A program made the position numbers and the translations under genes. This document shows, one piece after another, positions 1 through 7,273 of a stretch of DNA of 10,857 nucleotides. This stretch comes from an uncultured Chromatiaceae bacterium. GTDB taxonomy: Bacteria; Pseudomonadota; Gammaproteobacteria; Enterobacterales; Alteromonadaceae. Position 1 is the first letter of the stretch. Each line of letters begins with the position of its first letter. The stretch lies in contig CAMLNG010000081.1 in the NCBI GenBank assembly GCA_946481195.1, positions 1-10,857 on the forward strand, in the 5' to 3' direction. The notes below the pieces were generated by a model. That model saw nothing but the letters and a program-made list of their open reading frames with translations. It was not told the DNA's origin and did not search any database.

Positions 1-156
1 CTGACGATAGGGATAATCAGTGTCGCGGCTACGGACAACTTCTGGTGCGGCGCAGTGCACCAGCACAGAGCCGGGCTTAAGGCTTGTCAGCAGCGCGGCG
101 CGGCGGCTGGCATATACAGAAACAGGAACCAACGGGATTTGTGGTTGCGGCGTCAT
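1..156 (-). CDS. pepP: Xaa-Pro aminopeptidase PepP, N-terminal 52 residues (runs off left edge)
   Basis: Only the first 52 codons lie in the window, and the gene continues past the left edge. Residues 36-52 read AAPEVVRSRDTDYPYRQ, which matches the conserved N-terminal stretch of E. coli PepP (AAPEV.RS.D..YPYRQ). PepP is a cytoplasmic M24 metallopeptidase that removes an N-terminal residue preceding proline. Its metal-binding catalytic half lies outside the window, so activity cannot be judged. The ATG is preceded by GAGG five bases upstream, and there is no better start before the in-frame stop further up. It sits directly downstream of ygfB on the same strand with a gap of about 78 bases, the same order as in E. 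coli, where ubiH and ubiI follow, so co-transcription with ygfB is likely. Confidence 0.9.
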   Translation of the reverse strand, partial: MTPQPQIPLVPVSVYASRRAALLTSLKPGSVLVHCAAPEVVRSRDTDYPYRQ

Positions 157-234
157 CAGGGCCTCAATGTCAGATTGTGTCTTTTTGCTTGAGTCGCCAC
201 CGGCAACTCAAGCACTTTAGGCAACTCAGGAAAC

Positions 235-816
235 TCAATGCAGGGTTTGGCTGGCGACTTCAGCCGCCGCAAACTTCTGCCCGACTTCAGCGAAGCAAGT
301 CAGCACCATCACCCGCACATGCTCCAGCACCAGGAAATACGACTCTTCGTTTTCCGCTTCGCTGCTGTCATCCGGCGTGTAGATATCAATACGGGTGACT
401 TCGGTTAACTGTTCAACGGCGTCGCGCACTTCTTCGGCCACAATCGACAAATCGGTTTGCTGAATGGCAAAACCAACCAAAAAAGCCTGCGACCATTCCA
501 CTAAGGCTTCGAGCCGCTCTGGCAGCGCATCGTCGTCACTGGGCAGCAGCGGGCTAAAACCAAGCTCTTCGTCGGCCAGCTGGCGCGCGGTTTCGCTGAT
601 AAGTTCGCTGATCTGGCTTTTTAAAGCTGCATTGACCGCTTGCCCGTCGTTTAAGAAGTCGTGTAAAACTGGTAGAATCTGATTCGCATCCGCCGGGACA
701 CCGGCACTTAACATGCCGGCGATCAGGCCGTGCAGCTCGGCTGCCGACGCCATCAGCGCATTTTGGTCTAAAGCGCTGGTCCAGAGGTCGAAATTCATTA
801 AAGGATGTTTAGGCAT
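235..816 (-). CDS. ygfB: YgfB, UPF0149 family protein
   Basis: A protein of 193 residues from the ATG at 816, close to the ~192 residues of E. coli YgfB. Family hallmarks are visible: AELHGLIAGM near the N-terminus (E. coli AEMHGLISGM), LPVLHDFLNDG, a central EALVEWSQAFLVGFAIQQ helix, an acidic stretch DDSSEAENEE, an EHVRVMVL helix, and a C-terminal TLH identical to the E. coli end. The family is all-helical and cytoplasmic. In Pseudomonas aeruginosa YgfB represses ampDh3 by interfering with the AlpA antiterminator; in most other species the role is unknown. The reading frame is open upstream to a TTG at 876, and another ATG lies at 798. I prefer 816 because it gives the same distance to the HGL motif as in E. 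coli, although no start has a strong Shine-Dalgarno sequence. It is divergent from zapA, as in other gammaproteobacteria. Confidence 0.9.
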   Translation of the reverse strand: MPKHPLMNFDLWTSALDQNALMASAAELHGLIAGMLSAGVPADANQILPVLHDFLNDGQAVNAALKSQISELISETARQLADEELGFSPLLPSDDDALPERLEALVEWSQAFLVGFAIQQTDLSIVAEEVRDAVEQLTEVTRIDIYTPDDSSEAENEESYFLVLEHVRVMVLTCFAEVGQKFAAAEVASQTLH

Positions 817-947
817 AACAGCATCATCAGGCAGTGTGAATGCCACTATGCTAACACCGGGCTTTCTGAGCGCCAAGCGCGCACCGCCCTGAACCTATTA
901 ACCAAGCAGTGGCCGTGGCCGCTGTAGTCACCAGAAAAGCAGACAAC

Positions 948-1205
948 ATGTATCCAAAAGCACAAAAACCAGCAGCAAATCCGAATAAACCAAAACAGCT
1001 GACGATTGCTGTGTTAGGCCGCCATATGAAGATTTCCTGCCCGGCCGGCCAGGAAGAAAAACTGCAGGCAGCTTTGACTGAACTGGAAAACCGTGTCAGC
1101 AACACCCGTTACCAACCGGGCGTACATGGCGCTGAAGATGTGTTACTGATGATTGCGCTAAATTTGTGCAATGAGTTGCTGGAAGCGAAAAAGAGCGACG
1201 AATAA
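948..1205 (+). CDS. zapA: cell division protein ZapA, short form
   Basis: An 85-residue protein with the ZapA head domain: QLTIAVLGRHMKISCPAGQEEKLQAA (compare E. coli [26 protein letters not shown]), a helix ALTELENRVSNTR, and the helix VLLMIALNLCNELLEAK. ZapA binds FtsZ and bundles its protofilaments at the Z-ring. E. coli ZapA is 109 residues and ends in a long coiled-coil helix needed for dimer and tetramer formation. Here the stop comes just after the ALNLCNELL helix, so about 35 C-terminal residues are absent. A GTG at 909 could extend the N-terminus by 13 residues, but the ATG fits the family better. The stop codon lies only a few bases before the 6S RNA promoter. Position between divergent ygfB and ssrS is the conserved arrangement. 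Identity is confident; whether the short form keeps full function is unknown. Confidence 0.87.
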   Translation: MYPKAQKPAANPNKPKQLTIAVLGRHMKISCPAGQEEKLQAALTELENRVSNTRYQPGVHGAEDVLLMIALNLCNELLEAKKSDE

Positions 1206-1208
1206 GGC

Positions 1209-1236
1209 TTATTTCGCCGGATTCCGGTGATATACT
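1209..1236 (+). promoter_or_regulatory. 6S RNA promoter (extended -10)
   Basis: TGATATACT at 1228-1236 is an extended -10 element (TG, one base, TATACT). The -35 region about 16 bases upstream (1209-1214, TTATTT) is weak, as expected for an extended -10 promoter. Transcription would begin near 1242-1244, at the conserved 5' end of the 6S RNA. Confidence 0.65.
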
Positions 1237-1242
1237 GGCAAC

Positions 1243-1424
1243 GTTCTCTGAGTTGTTTGTGACTGGCTGATGTCCCTGAGCCGATAATTCTTTACATCAG
1301 GGTTTCTTCTCCAGCGCTATTGTGCAAGCCCGGCCCGTACCGGGAAGCCTGCGGTGCTGATTGGATTCCCGCCTTGAACCTCTGGTTCAAGGGCTTACGC
1401 CGGTCACGGCAATTCGGAGAACAC
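1243..1424 (+). ncRNA. ssrS: 6S RNA (ssrS)
   Basis: About 180 nucleotides, against 184 in E. coli. Conserved blocks are present in order: TTCTCTGAG at the 5' end, CCCTGAGCCGATA, a hairpin CCCGG...CCGGGAAGCC, and the hairpin CCTTGAACC-TCT-GGTTCAAGG at 1372-1392 followed by GCTTACGCC. The ends form the closing stem: 1243-1255 pairs with 1410-1422 over 13 base pairs with two G-U pairs. 6S RNA mimics an open promoter and binds the sigma-70 RNA polymerase holoenzyme, shifting transcription in stationary phase. It lies between zapA and ygfA, its standard place in gammaproteobacteria. The exact 3' end is inferred from the closing stem. Confidence 0.93.
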
Positions 1425-1433
1425 TTTCGGAGT

Positions 1434-2093
1434 ATGCTGAAGTTGCTGCTACCAAATCCCCCGTTATCCCCTGCTTCATCTACTGACTTTCAGCCCGACG
1501 CGGCCAAACAGGCGCTGCGCAAACAAATTCGTCAGCAGGTGCGTAAAGCCCGCCAGCAATTAAGCGCTGAAGCTCAGAACCAGGCAGCTGAAGCTTTGGT
1601 GCAACAAGCGCAGCAATTTTCCGGCTTGCAGCAAGCCCAGCATATTGCGCTTTACCTCAGTAACGACGGCGAACTGGATACCACTCCGCTGCTGCAGTAT
1701 TTACAGCAACAAGGCAAAAACCTTTATCTGCCGGTGCTGCATCCTTTTACCCCGGGCTATTTGTTGTTCCAGCGGTACGACGCCCAAACTCCGATGCATT
1801 TGAATCAATTCGGTATCCGTGAGCCTAAACCCGACGTCACCGCCATCATGTTACCGGCGCAGCTTGATGTGATTTTTATGCCGCTGGTGGCCTTTGACGC
1901 ACAAGGCCAGCGCCTTGGCATGGGGGGCGGTTTTTATGACCGCACGCTCTCAGCGCTGCCCAAAACCAGCCAGAAGCCGTTATTAGTGGGCCTCGCCCAT
2001 CAGTGTCAACAAGTGGAAACTGTACCCACCGAACCCTGGGATGTGCCACTGCCGCTGGTGCTGACGCCATACCAACTCTGGGATTTTCGCTGA
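1434..2093 (+). CDS. ygfA: 5-formyltetrahydrofolate cyclo-ligase (YgfA/Fau)
   Basis: A 219-residue cytoplasmic enzyme that uses ATP to convert 5-formyltetrahydrofolate to 5,10-methenyltetrahydrofolate (EC 6.3.3.2). Visible family motifs are a basic N-terminal helix (RKQIRQQVRKARQQLS), ALYLSNDGELDT, LPVLHPF, DVIFMPLVAFD, and the nucleotide/folate loop MGGGFYDR at residues 163-170, followed by WDVPLPLVLTP. E. coli YgfA is about 182-200 residues; the extra length is a Gln/Ala-rich N-terminus. The frame is open back through the 6S RNA to 1320, but coding there is not credible. ATG 1434 has GGAG only one base upstream, while TTG 1443 would have that GGAG ten bases upstream, so the start is uncertain. 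The gene begins right after the 6S RNA and is probably expressed by read-through from it, as in E. coli. Confidence 0.92.
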   Translation: MLKLLLPNPPLSPASSTDFQPDAAKQALRKQIRQQVRKARQQLSAEAQNQAAEALVQQAQQFSGLQQAQHIALYLSNDGELDTTPLLQYLQQQGKNLYLPVLHPFTPGYLLFQRYDAQTPMHLNQFGIREPKPDVTAIMLPAQLDVIFMPLVAFDAQGQRLGMGGGFYDRTLSALPKTSQKPLLVGLAHQCQQVETVPTEPWDVPLPLVLTPYQLWDFR

Positions 2094-2173
2094 TTTTTAG
2101 CGCAGACAAGCCCCTGTTCAACCTTTGATACTGACAACCCGCTGAATAGGCCCCTATACCTGACAAAAGTTTT

Positions 2174-2182
2174 TGATATACT
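2174..2182 (+). promoter_or_regulatory. extended -10 promoter element upstream of the CNNM transporter gene
   Basis: TGATATACT, the same nine bases as in the 6S RNA promoter, lies 20-30 bases before the candidate start codons of the next gene. No good -35 box is seen at the usual distance, which fits an extended -10 promoter. It would give a very short leader (start near 2189). This is based on sequence match only. Confidence 0.45.
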
Positions 2183-2211
2183 CGGCTTTCCTCAGTCACC
2201 TTATGGTTTAT

Positions 2212-3537
2212 ATGGAAATCCTCATACTTGTTAGTCTGATTTTGTTAAACGGCTTATTTGCCATGTCGGAAATAGCCATAGTCACAGCACGCAAATCACG
2301 TCTGACAGCTCTGGCCCACAACGGCCGTTCTTCTGCAGCCATAGCGCTGAAACTGGCGGAAGACCCAACGCAATTTTTATCGACAGTGCAGATTGGTATC
2401 ACCTCGATTGGTATCTTAAACGGTATCTTCGGTGAAGCCGTGCTGGCCGGCCCATTCTCGATGTGGCTGCAAAGTTATGGCCTGTCGGAAGCTTTCAGCT
2501 CGATTTTCTCCACTGTATTAGTGGTTGTGGTCGTGACTTATGTCTCTATCGTGGTCGGTGAACTGGTGCCAAAACGCATTGGCCAAATCAGCGCTGAAAC
2601 CATCGCCTGCATTATGGCCAAGCCGATGCTGCTGCTGGCGATGCTGACTAAGCCTTTTGTCTGGTTATTGTCAGGCTCTACCCACGCCATGATGCGGGTA
2701 TTTGGTTTTGCGCACAGCCAGGAATCCAACGTCACGCACGAAGACATTCAGGCGCTGCTGCAGGAAGGTTCCAGCAGCGGTGTGATTGAACATACCGAAC
2801 ATACTATGGTGAAAAACGTGTTTCGCCTGGACGAGCGCAGCATTTCATCATTAATGGTGCCACGCTCTGACATCGTATTTCTCGATATCGAATTACCGCT
2901 TGCCGAAAACATGCAGCGCGTGATGCAGTCGCCGCATTCGCGTTTTCCGATTTGCAAAGGCCATGCGGACGAATTAATTGGCATCATTTCCGCCAAACAG
3001 CTGCTGGCGCAATCAGTGGCCGGCACCTTAAACGACCTGCAACAGCTGGCGCAGCCCTGTAATTTTGTGCCGGACAGCTTAACCGGTATGGAATTGCTGG
3101 AACACTTCCGCAGCTCTGGCAGCCAGATGGTGTTTGTCGTTGACGAATACGGTGACCTCAAAGGCTTAGTGACGTTGCAGGATTTAATGGACGCCCTGAC
3201 CGGTGAATTTAATCAGGCCGATTCTGCCGAGCAGGACCTGATGGTGGTGCAGCGCGACGACGGCTCGTATTTACTCGACGGCCTGCTGCCGGTGATAGAC
3301 CTGAAAGATTGCTTAGGCATCAGCAAGTTGCCGGAAGAAGACAGCAAACGCTATCAGACGCTCAACGGCCTTATCATGATGCTGCTGGGAAAAATTCCGC
3401 AAACTGCTGACAAAGTAGAACTGGACGACTGGTTACTGGAAATAGTGGATATGGACGGCAAGCGCATCGACAAAGTGCTGGCCAAACGGATTGAGCCACC
3501 AGCCGAAGAAGAGATGCCGGGCGCTTTGGCCGACTAA
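2212..3537 (+). CDS. CNNM/CBS/CorC_HlyC domain inner-membrane transporter (YtfL/PaeA-like)
   Basis: A 441-residue membrane protein with three parts. The CNNM (DUF21) membrane domain covers roughly residues 1-190, with hydrophobic segments near residues 1-24, 57-80, 92-125 and 130-160, the motif GELVPKRIG, and the typical NGLFAMSEIAIV start. A CBS pair at about 214-330 contains MVPRSDI, SRFPICKG and VFVVDEYGDLKGLVTLQDLMDAL. A CorC_HlyC domain follows at about 345-428. The closest recalled E. coli protein is YtfL (PaeA), linked to cadaverine/putrescine export; other family members affect magnesium or cobalt efflux, so the substrate is not settled. Many databases call these 'hemolysin family' proteins, but hemolysis is not implied. 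ATG 2212 or ATG 2203 (three residues more) could be the start, and neither has a clear Shine-Dalgarno sequence. It is a monocistronic unit closed by the hairpin at 3601-3635. Confidence 0.88.
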   Translation: MEILILVSLILLNGLFAMSEIAIVTARKSRLTALAHNGRSSAAIALKLAEDPTQFLSTVQIGITSIGILNGIFGEAVLAGPFSMWLQSYGLSEAFSSIFSTVLVVVVVTYVSIVVGELVPKRIGQISAETIACIMAKPMLLLAMLTKPFVWLLSGSTHAMMRVFGFAHSQESNVTHEDIQALLQEGSSSGVIEHTEHTMVKNVFRLDERSISSLMVPRSDIVFLDIELPLAENMQRVMQSPHSRFPICKGHADELIGIISAKQLLAQSVAGTLNDLQQLAQPCNFVPDSLTGMELLEHFRSSGSQMVFVVDEYGDLKGLVTLQDLMDALTGEFNQADSAEQDLMVVQRDDGSYLLDGLLPVIDLKDCLGISKLPEEDSKRYQTLNGLIMMLLGKIPQTADKVELDDWLLEIVDMDGKRIDKVLAKRIEPPAEEEMPGALAD

Positions 3538-3600
3538 ACCGCTCCGCCACGCCGCCAACTGGCTTTGATTCTACGCTGTTCGTCGCAGTAGCAACATTTC

Positions 3601-3635
3601 GCAACAACCGCCCGCTTGGGCGGTTGTTTGCTTTT
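3601..3635 (+). terminator. intrinsic terminator after the CNNM transporter gene
   Basis: A ten-base-pair hairpin, ACAACCGCCC - GCTT - GGGCGGTTGT (3604-3627), extended by GCA/TGC pairs around a one-base bulge and followed by TTGCTTTT. It stands about 65 bases after the transporter stop codon and before the peptidase gene. Confidence 0.8.
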
Positions 3636-3725
3636 GTGCTAGCCTCGGCAAAGTCTGTTAAAACCAGCTGATTCAATAACAAGATGGCAACGCCGCGCGT
3701 CAGTCATCATTTCACAGGAACACAA

Positions 3726-5429
3726 ATGAAAACAATTCACTGGCTGACTCTCGGGTCAGCACTGGCGCTTGGCGCTTGCCAGCAAACCAGCCAGCCGCAA
3801 ACCGCTGCCGCGGTCGCAACTCCAGCCACTAATCAGGAAAACAGCCAACGTGCTGTTGCCGAGCGCGTTGAAGCGCACATGTTGTTCTTAGCCGACGACG
3901 CCCTCGCCGGCCGTGATACCGGCAGCACAGGCCACCTGATTGCCAGCCAGTATATCGCCAGCAATTTCCACCAGTTAGGCTTAAAACCAGCCGGCACCGA
4001 AGGCTATTTACAGCCAGTGCCGATGAAACAAAGCAAGCTGGTGCAATCAAGCCCGAAACTGAGCCTGACGGTAGACGGCAAAGCGACAGATTTCGCTTTC
4101 CCAAAACAATTTATGACAGGCCCTAGCAGCCATGAAGGCAAAGTGGATGTCAGCGCCGGCCTGGTGTTTGTTGGTTATGGTCTGGTGTCAAAAGAATTTG
4201 GCATCGACGACTACGCTGGCTTAGACGTCAAAGGCAAAGTGGTGGTGATGCTGCCTGGCCGCCCGGAATCACTGCCAAGTGAAGAAGCCGCGCACATCAG
4301 TTCATTAAAAGCCCGCACCGCCGCCGAGAAAGGCGCGGTCGGCATGATTATGATCAACACGCCAAAAGATGAAAAGCTGCGTCCATTTGCGCAAGGCACG
4401 ATGTACCTGCATCAGCCGCGCATCCGCTGGTTGCATGCTGACGGCGTCGCTGAAGGTGACTATCCGCAGCTGAAAATTTCTGCATCGCTGGATATGAAAC
4501 CAGCCGAAGCGCTGTTTGCCAAAGCGCCGGTGTCGCTTAAAGACATCTATGCTCAGCTGGAAAAGAAACAAACGCCAAAAGGCTTTGCCCTGCCAGGCGA
4601 AGTAAATTTCAGCCGCCAGTCTGAACATCAGCAAATCAGCAGCCCGAACGTGGCAGCAGTGCTGGAAGGTTCTGATCCGGTGCTGAAAAACGAATACGTA
4701 GTCGTGACTGCGCACTCAGACCATATCGGTGTCGGCGTGGATATGCGCAGCAAAGACCGCATCAACAACGGCCTGATGGATAACGCCGCCGGCGTCGCCA
4801 TTCTGCTGGAAACAGCACGGTTATTTGTCAATGCACCGGTCAAACCAAAACGCTCGATTTTGTTTGTGGCTGTTACAGGTGAAGAAAAAGGCCTGCTGGG
4901 CGCCGATTATTTCGCGCACAACCCAACCCGCCCGGCTGACAAGCTGGTGGCTAACGTGAACCTCGACATGCCAGTGCTGTTATACCCATTTGCCGACATC
5001 GTCGCCTTTGGTGCCAACCACTCAAGCTTAGGGCCGGTAGTAGCAAAAGCTGCAGGTTTGTATGACGTGAAACTGGCGGCAGACCCAATGCCAGACCAGG
5101 CGATTTTCACCCGCTCAGACCACTACACGCTGGTGAAACAAGGTGTACCTTCAGTATTCCTGATGACAGGTTTCACCTCACGCGACCCGAAACAAAAAGG
5201 CGGCGAAGTGTGGGGCAAATTCTTCGCCAAGCACTACCACAAACCAACAGATGACGTCGCCGGCCTTACCAAAGACTTCGGCGCCATCCGTTACGACTAC
5301 GGTGCCTTATTCGCCGACATCAACTACGCCATCGGCACCGAAATCGCCAACGCCCCAGCCCGCCCAACCTGGAACAAAGAATCTTTCTTTGGCAAGATTT
5401 TTGGCAAAGACTACAACACTGTGAAGTGA
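3726..5429 (+). CDS. PA-domain M28 family metallopeptidase, lipoprotein
   Basis: A 567-residue exported zinc aminopeptidase-type enzyme. The N-terminus is a lipoprotein signal (MKTIHWLTLGSALALGAC) with lipobox LGAC, so Cys18 is the likely lipidated residue and the protein is probably periplasmic or outer-membrane anchored. A protease-associated (PA) domain is inserted at roughly residues 125-250 (SAGLVFVGYGLVSKEFGIDDYAGLDVKGKVVVML). The M28 di-zinc site is complete: H330 and D332 in AHSDH, D352 in MDNAAG, the E386-E387 pair in TGEEKG, D414 in NLDMP, and H466 in RSDHYTLVKQGVPS. In the family these residues bind two metals and provide the catalytic glutamate. The start at 3726 has AGGA seven bases upstream; the upstream ATG at 3684 would put 14 residues ahead of the signal peptide and is rejected. 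The substrate is unknown. It is flanked by terminators, so it is its own unit. Confidence 0.9.
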   Translation: MKTIHWLTLGSALALGACQQTSQPQTAAAVATPATNQENSQRAVAERVEAHMLFLADDALAGRDTGSTGHLIASQYIASNFHQLGLKPAGTEGYLQPVPMKQSKLVQSSPKLSLTVDGKATDFAFPKQFMTGPSSHEGKVDVSAGLVFVGYGLVSKEFGIDDYAGLDVKGKVVVMLPGRPESLPSEEAAHISSLKARTAAEKGAVGMIMINTPKDEKLRPFAQGTMYLHQPRIRWLHADGVAEGDYPQLKISASLDMKPAEALFAKAPVSLKDIYAQLEKKQTPKGFALPGEVNFSRQSEHQQISSPNVAAVLEGSDPVLKNEYVVVTAHSDHIGVGVDMRSKDRINNGLMDNAAGVAILLETARLFVNAPVKPKRSILFVAVTGEEKGLLGADYFAHNPTRPADKLVANVNLDMPVLLYPFADIVAFGANHSSLGPVVAKAAGLYDVKLAADPMPDQAIFTRSDHYTLVKQGVPSVFLMTGFTSRDPKQKGGEVWGKFFAKHYHKPTDDVAGLTKDFGAIRYDYGALFADINYAIGTEIANAPARPTWNKESFFGKIFGKDYNTVK

Positions 5430-5454
5430 TTTGTGTTGTTGGGGTTTTGAATGG

Positions 5455-5480
5455 AAAAAAGCGCCGTTTGGCGCTTTTTT
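5455..5480. terminator. bidirectional intrinsic terminator after the M28 peptidase gene
   Basis: Six A, GCGCC, loop GTTT, GGCGC, six T. The hairpin has T-runs on both strands, so it can stop transcription from either side. It starts 25 bases after the peptidase stop codon. Confidence 0.88.
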
Positions 5481-6129
5481 GTTGGGTTGGAAGCTAGGTT
5501 TAGCGAGGTAATTGCTGGAACGGCTTTGGGTGACAGAACCACAAAGAGTGGCAAAGCCAACATCGCCACCACCATGTTCGCCCGTTCGCGCCTCCCGCGC
5601 TCACTCTTGATCGCTCACTCCGCGGCTGCCGATGCTGGCTTTGTTGTGGTTTTCGGATGACTGGTTTGAGCGAAAAGAGGAAATAAAAAATTGTGTTAAT
5701 TGTACGCCACGTGGTGGCCAGCACGCGTTGCTTGCCGATACCTACTTTCTTTTTCTGTCCGTAGGTACGCGCAAGCGTCAGCGCCGCCGTACATGGCATT
5801 TAAAAAAGGTCCGCAATTGGCACAAAGCGGTGAATCAAAATTACTATCACAACGGTCGGGCGATTACAAAAGCAGACCCTCTGAGGTAGGGATTCCTTTA
5901 CGGCGTGCGTGTAGCGTCCAGTCGATGTTGTTGCCCATGCCGTTTGGCAAAGTTTTCAGATTGAGCAAAGTGCGACGTGGGGCGCCCTTGTCTGTTTGCC
6001 GCGCAGAACCAATCGGTCCTGATTTAACAGTTCAGATTGGTGCAATTCGCTTTGCTCATTGCTCCCCTACCTCAGAACCAATCCGGTTCCAACAGCAAAA
6101 CCCATTGAGTTTTCCCCCTACTTCAAGCC
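5481..6129. other. 650-base gene-free stretch with inverted and direct repeats
   Basis: No convincing gene is seen. Frames are open on both strands but give low-complexity, basic, cysteine- and tryptophan-rich peptides without family resemblance. The stretch contains a large imperfect inverted repeat (5537-5651), a nine-base inverted repeat TGAGCAAAG (5962-5970) / CTTTGCTCA (6050-6058), a direct repeat CAGAACCAATC at 6004-6014 and 6073-6083, and a small hairpin GAACC-AATCC-GGTTC at 6076-6090. It may be a decayed repeat element or the remains of a gene. The promoter of the DUF481 gene should lie near its right end, but I see no clear one. Confidence 0.5.
5537..5651. repeat. imperfect inverted repeat with a ~64-base loop
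   Basis: The left arm at 5537-5565 and the right arm at 5630-5651 are reverse complements at 21 of 22 positions once a seven-base bulge (AGAGTGG) in the left arm is allowed. The core of each arm is CAAAGCCA..ATCG / CGAT..TGGCTTTG. The arms enclose a GC-rich segment. Function is unknown; it could be a large RNA hairpin or the ends of a small non-autonomous element. Confidence 0.6.
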
Positions 6130-6168
6130 ATGATGCGGTATCTCACAACGGATTCGGTAACGCGACTG

Positions 6169-7230
6169 ATGAGGTTTATCGGACTAACAACTGCGCTAAC
6201 AGTACTGAGCTTATTTTCCACACAGGCATTCGCCGCCAGCAACAATCTCTATCAGGTGCGGCTGAAAAATGGTGATTTATTGAGTGGCGAGCTAAAAAGC
6301 AGTTCAACGACAGAGTTGGTGCTTTTTACCCTTTATGCCGGTGAGGTGAAAATCAAACGCAGTGAAGTGCAGGCGTTAAGCCCATTACGGCTAAAGAACG
6401 GACAGCCGGCAGCAACTGTCGCGACAACAGCCACACAGGCTGATACGCCGCAGCAACCCACAGCATCAACAACTTCTGCAACGCTTTCTACTGCAGCAAC
6501 CGCAGCGCCAACAAAACCCTGGTCTTTGCAGCTGGATTTAAGTGCGGCGACCCGGGCCGGTAAAGAGCAGGCGAAAAACTATAGCCTGACTGAGCGCTTT
6601 GAATATCGCGTCGGTGACTGGCGCAGTCAGTTTGATGCGCTTTATGACTACGAAACTAAAGAAGCGGCGCGTAAAACCCACAAATATGAGTTAAATCCGG
6701 GGCTGGATTATTTCTATAGCCCGCAGCTGTTTTGGCGCGTCAATACCGGATATAGCTACAACTATCTGGCCAGTGATTATAAAAACGTGGATATCAATAG
6801 TGGCCCCGGTTATGCGGTGTGGCAACAAGGCCCGACCCGGCTGGATTTGGTGTTATTGGTCGGGCGCAAACAGGCGTATTTTCGTGAAGACGAAACTTTC
6901 AGGGTGCTGCCGGATTTTGCGTCACCGCTTAGTTATAACACCGCCTCGCTGGCCTGGGATTTCAGCCACAAATGGCCTGGTACTTTGTTGGAGGTTTATA
7001 GCGAGGGTAACTGGCTGGAACTTCTGAGCCAGCCGCTGAGCATTTTTGATTTTGCACGCGAGCTCAAATTGGAGACCGGACTTCGGTATGCGCTGACCGA
7101 CCAGATCCGCATCAGCTGGTCCTGGCAATATGACAGAACCGAGCTGACGCTTTTACTGCCGAAAACGCCGCGTACATCACTAGATTTGTTTGATTCGAAA
7201 CAGAAAATCAGCATTGGCGCGGCGTTTTGA
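6169..7230 (+). CDS. DUF481 (YdiY-like) outer-membrane beta-barrel protein
   Basis: A 353-residue exported protein. The signal peptide is MRFIGLTTALTVLSLFSTQAFA, cut before AS. A small beta-rich domain follows at about residues 25-65 (VRLKNGDLLSGELKSSSTTELVLFTLYAGEVKIKRSEVQAL), then a Thr/Ala/Gln-rich linker at about 75-120. The C-terminal part (about 122-353) shows alternating amphipathic strands typical of DUF481 barrels and ends in phenylalanine (SIGAAF), the usual signal for outer-membrane insertion. An ATG at 6130 is in frame but would place 13 polar residues before the signal peptide, so 6169 is preferred even though its ribosome binding site is weak. The DUF481 function is unknown. The gene is convergent with the Rhs locus, and its 3' end is duplicated as a decayed fragment at 8718-8969. 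Confidence 0.8.
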   Translation: MRFIGLTTALTVLSLFSTQAFAASNNLYQVRLKNGDLLSGELKSSSTTELVLFTLYAGEVKIKRSEVQALSPLRLKNGQPAATVATTATQADTPQQPTASTTSATLSTAATAAPTKPWSLQLDLSAATRAGKEQAKNYSLTERFEYRVGDWRSQFDALYDYETKEAARKTHKYELNPGLDYFYSPQLFWRVNTGYSYNYLASDYKNVDINSGPGYAVWQQGPTRLDLVLLVGRKQAYFREDETFRVLPDFASPLSYNTASLAWDFSHKWPGTLLEVYSEGNWLELLSQPLSIFDFARELKLETGLRYALTDQIRISWSWQYDRTELTLLLPKTPRTSLDLFDSKQKISIGAAF

Positions 7231-7273
7231 CATAGATTTGGCACAATACAAATTTTAATTCAGAACTCTGCAA

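Noticed and set aside
1320..1433. Upstream extension of the ygfA reading frame through the 6S RNA
   Set aside because: The frame is open, but the bases are fully explained by conserved 6S RNA structure, and the extra residues have no counterpart in YgfA proteins.
5500..5799. 99-codon minus-strand open frame
   Set aside because: The composition is odd (many Trp, Arg, Ser), it spans both arms of the inverted repeat, and no family is recognisable. I treat it as non-coding.
5481..6129. CRISPR array or tandem tRNA genes
   Set aside because: There are no regularly spaced repeats and no cloverleaf. The direct repeat occurs only twice and is 11 bases long.
5700..6275. 191-codon plus-strand open frame overlapping the start of the DUF481 gene
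   Set aside because: It has no family resemblance and no good start, overlaps the DUF481 signal peptide in another frame, and crosses several inverted repeats.
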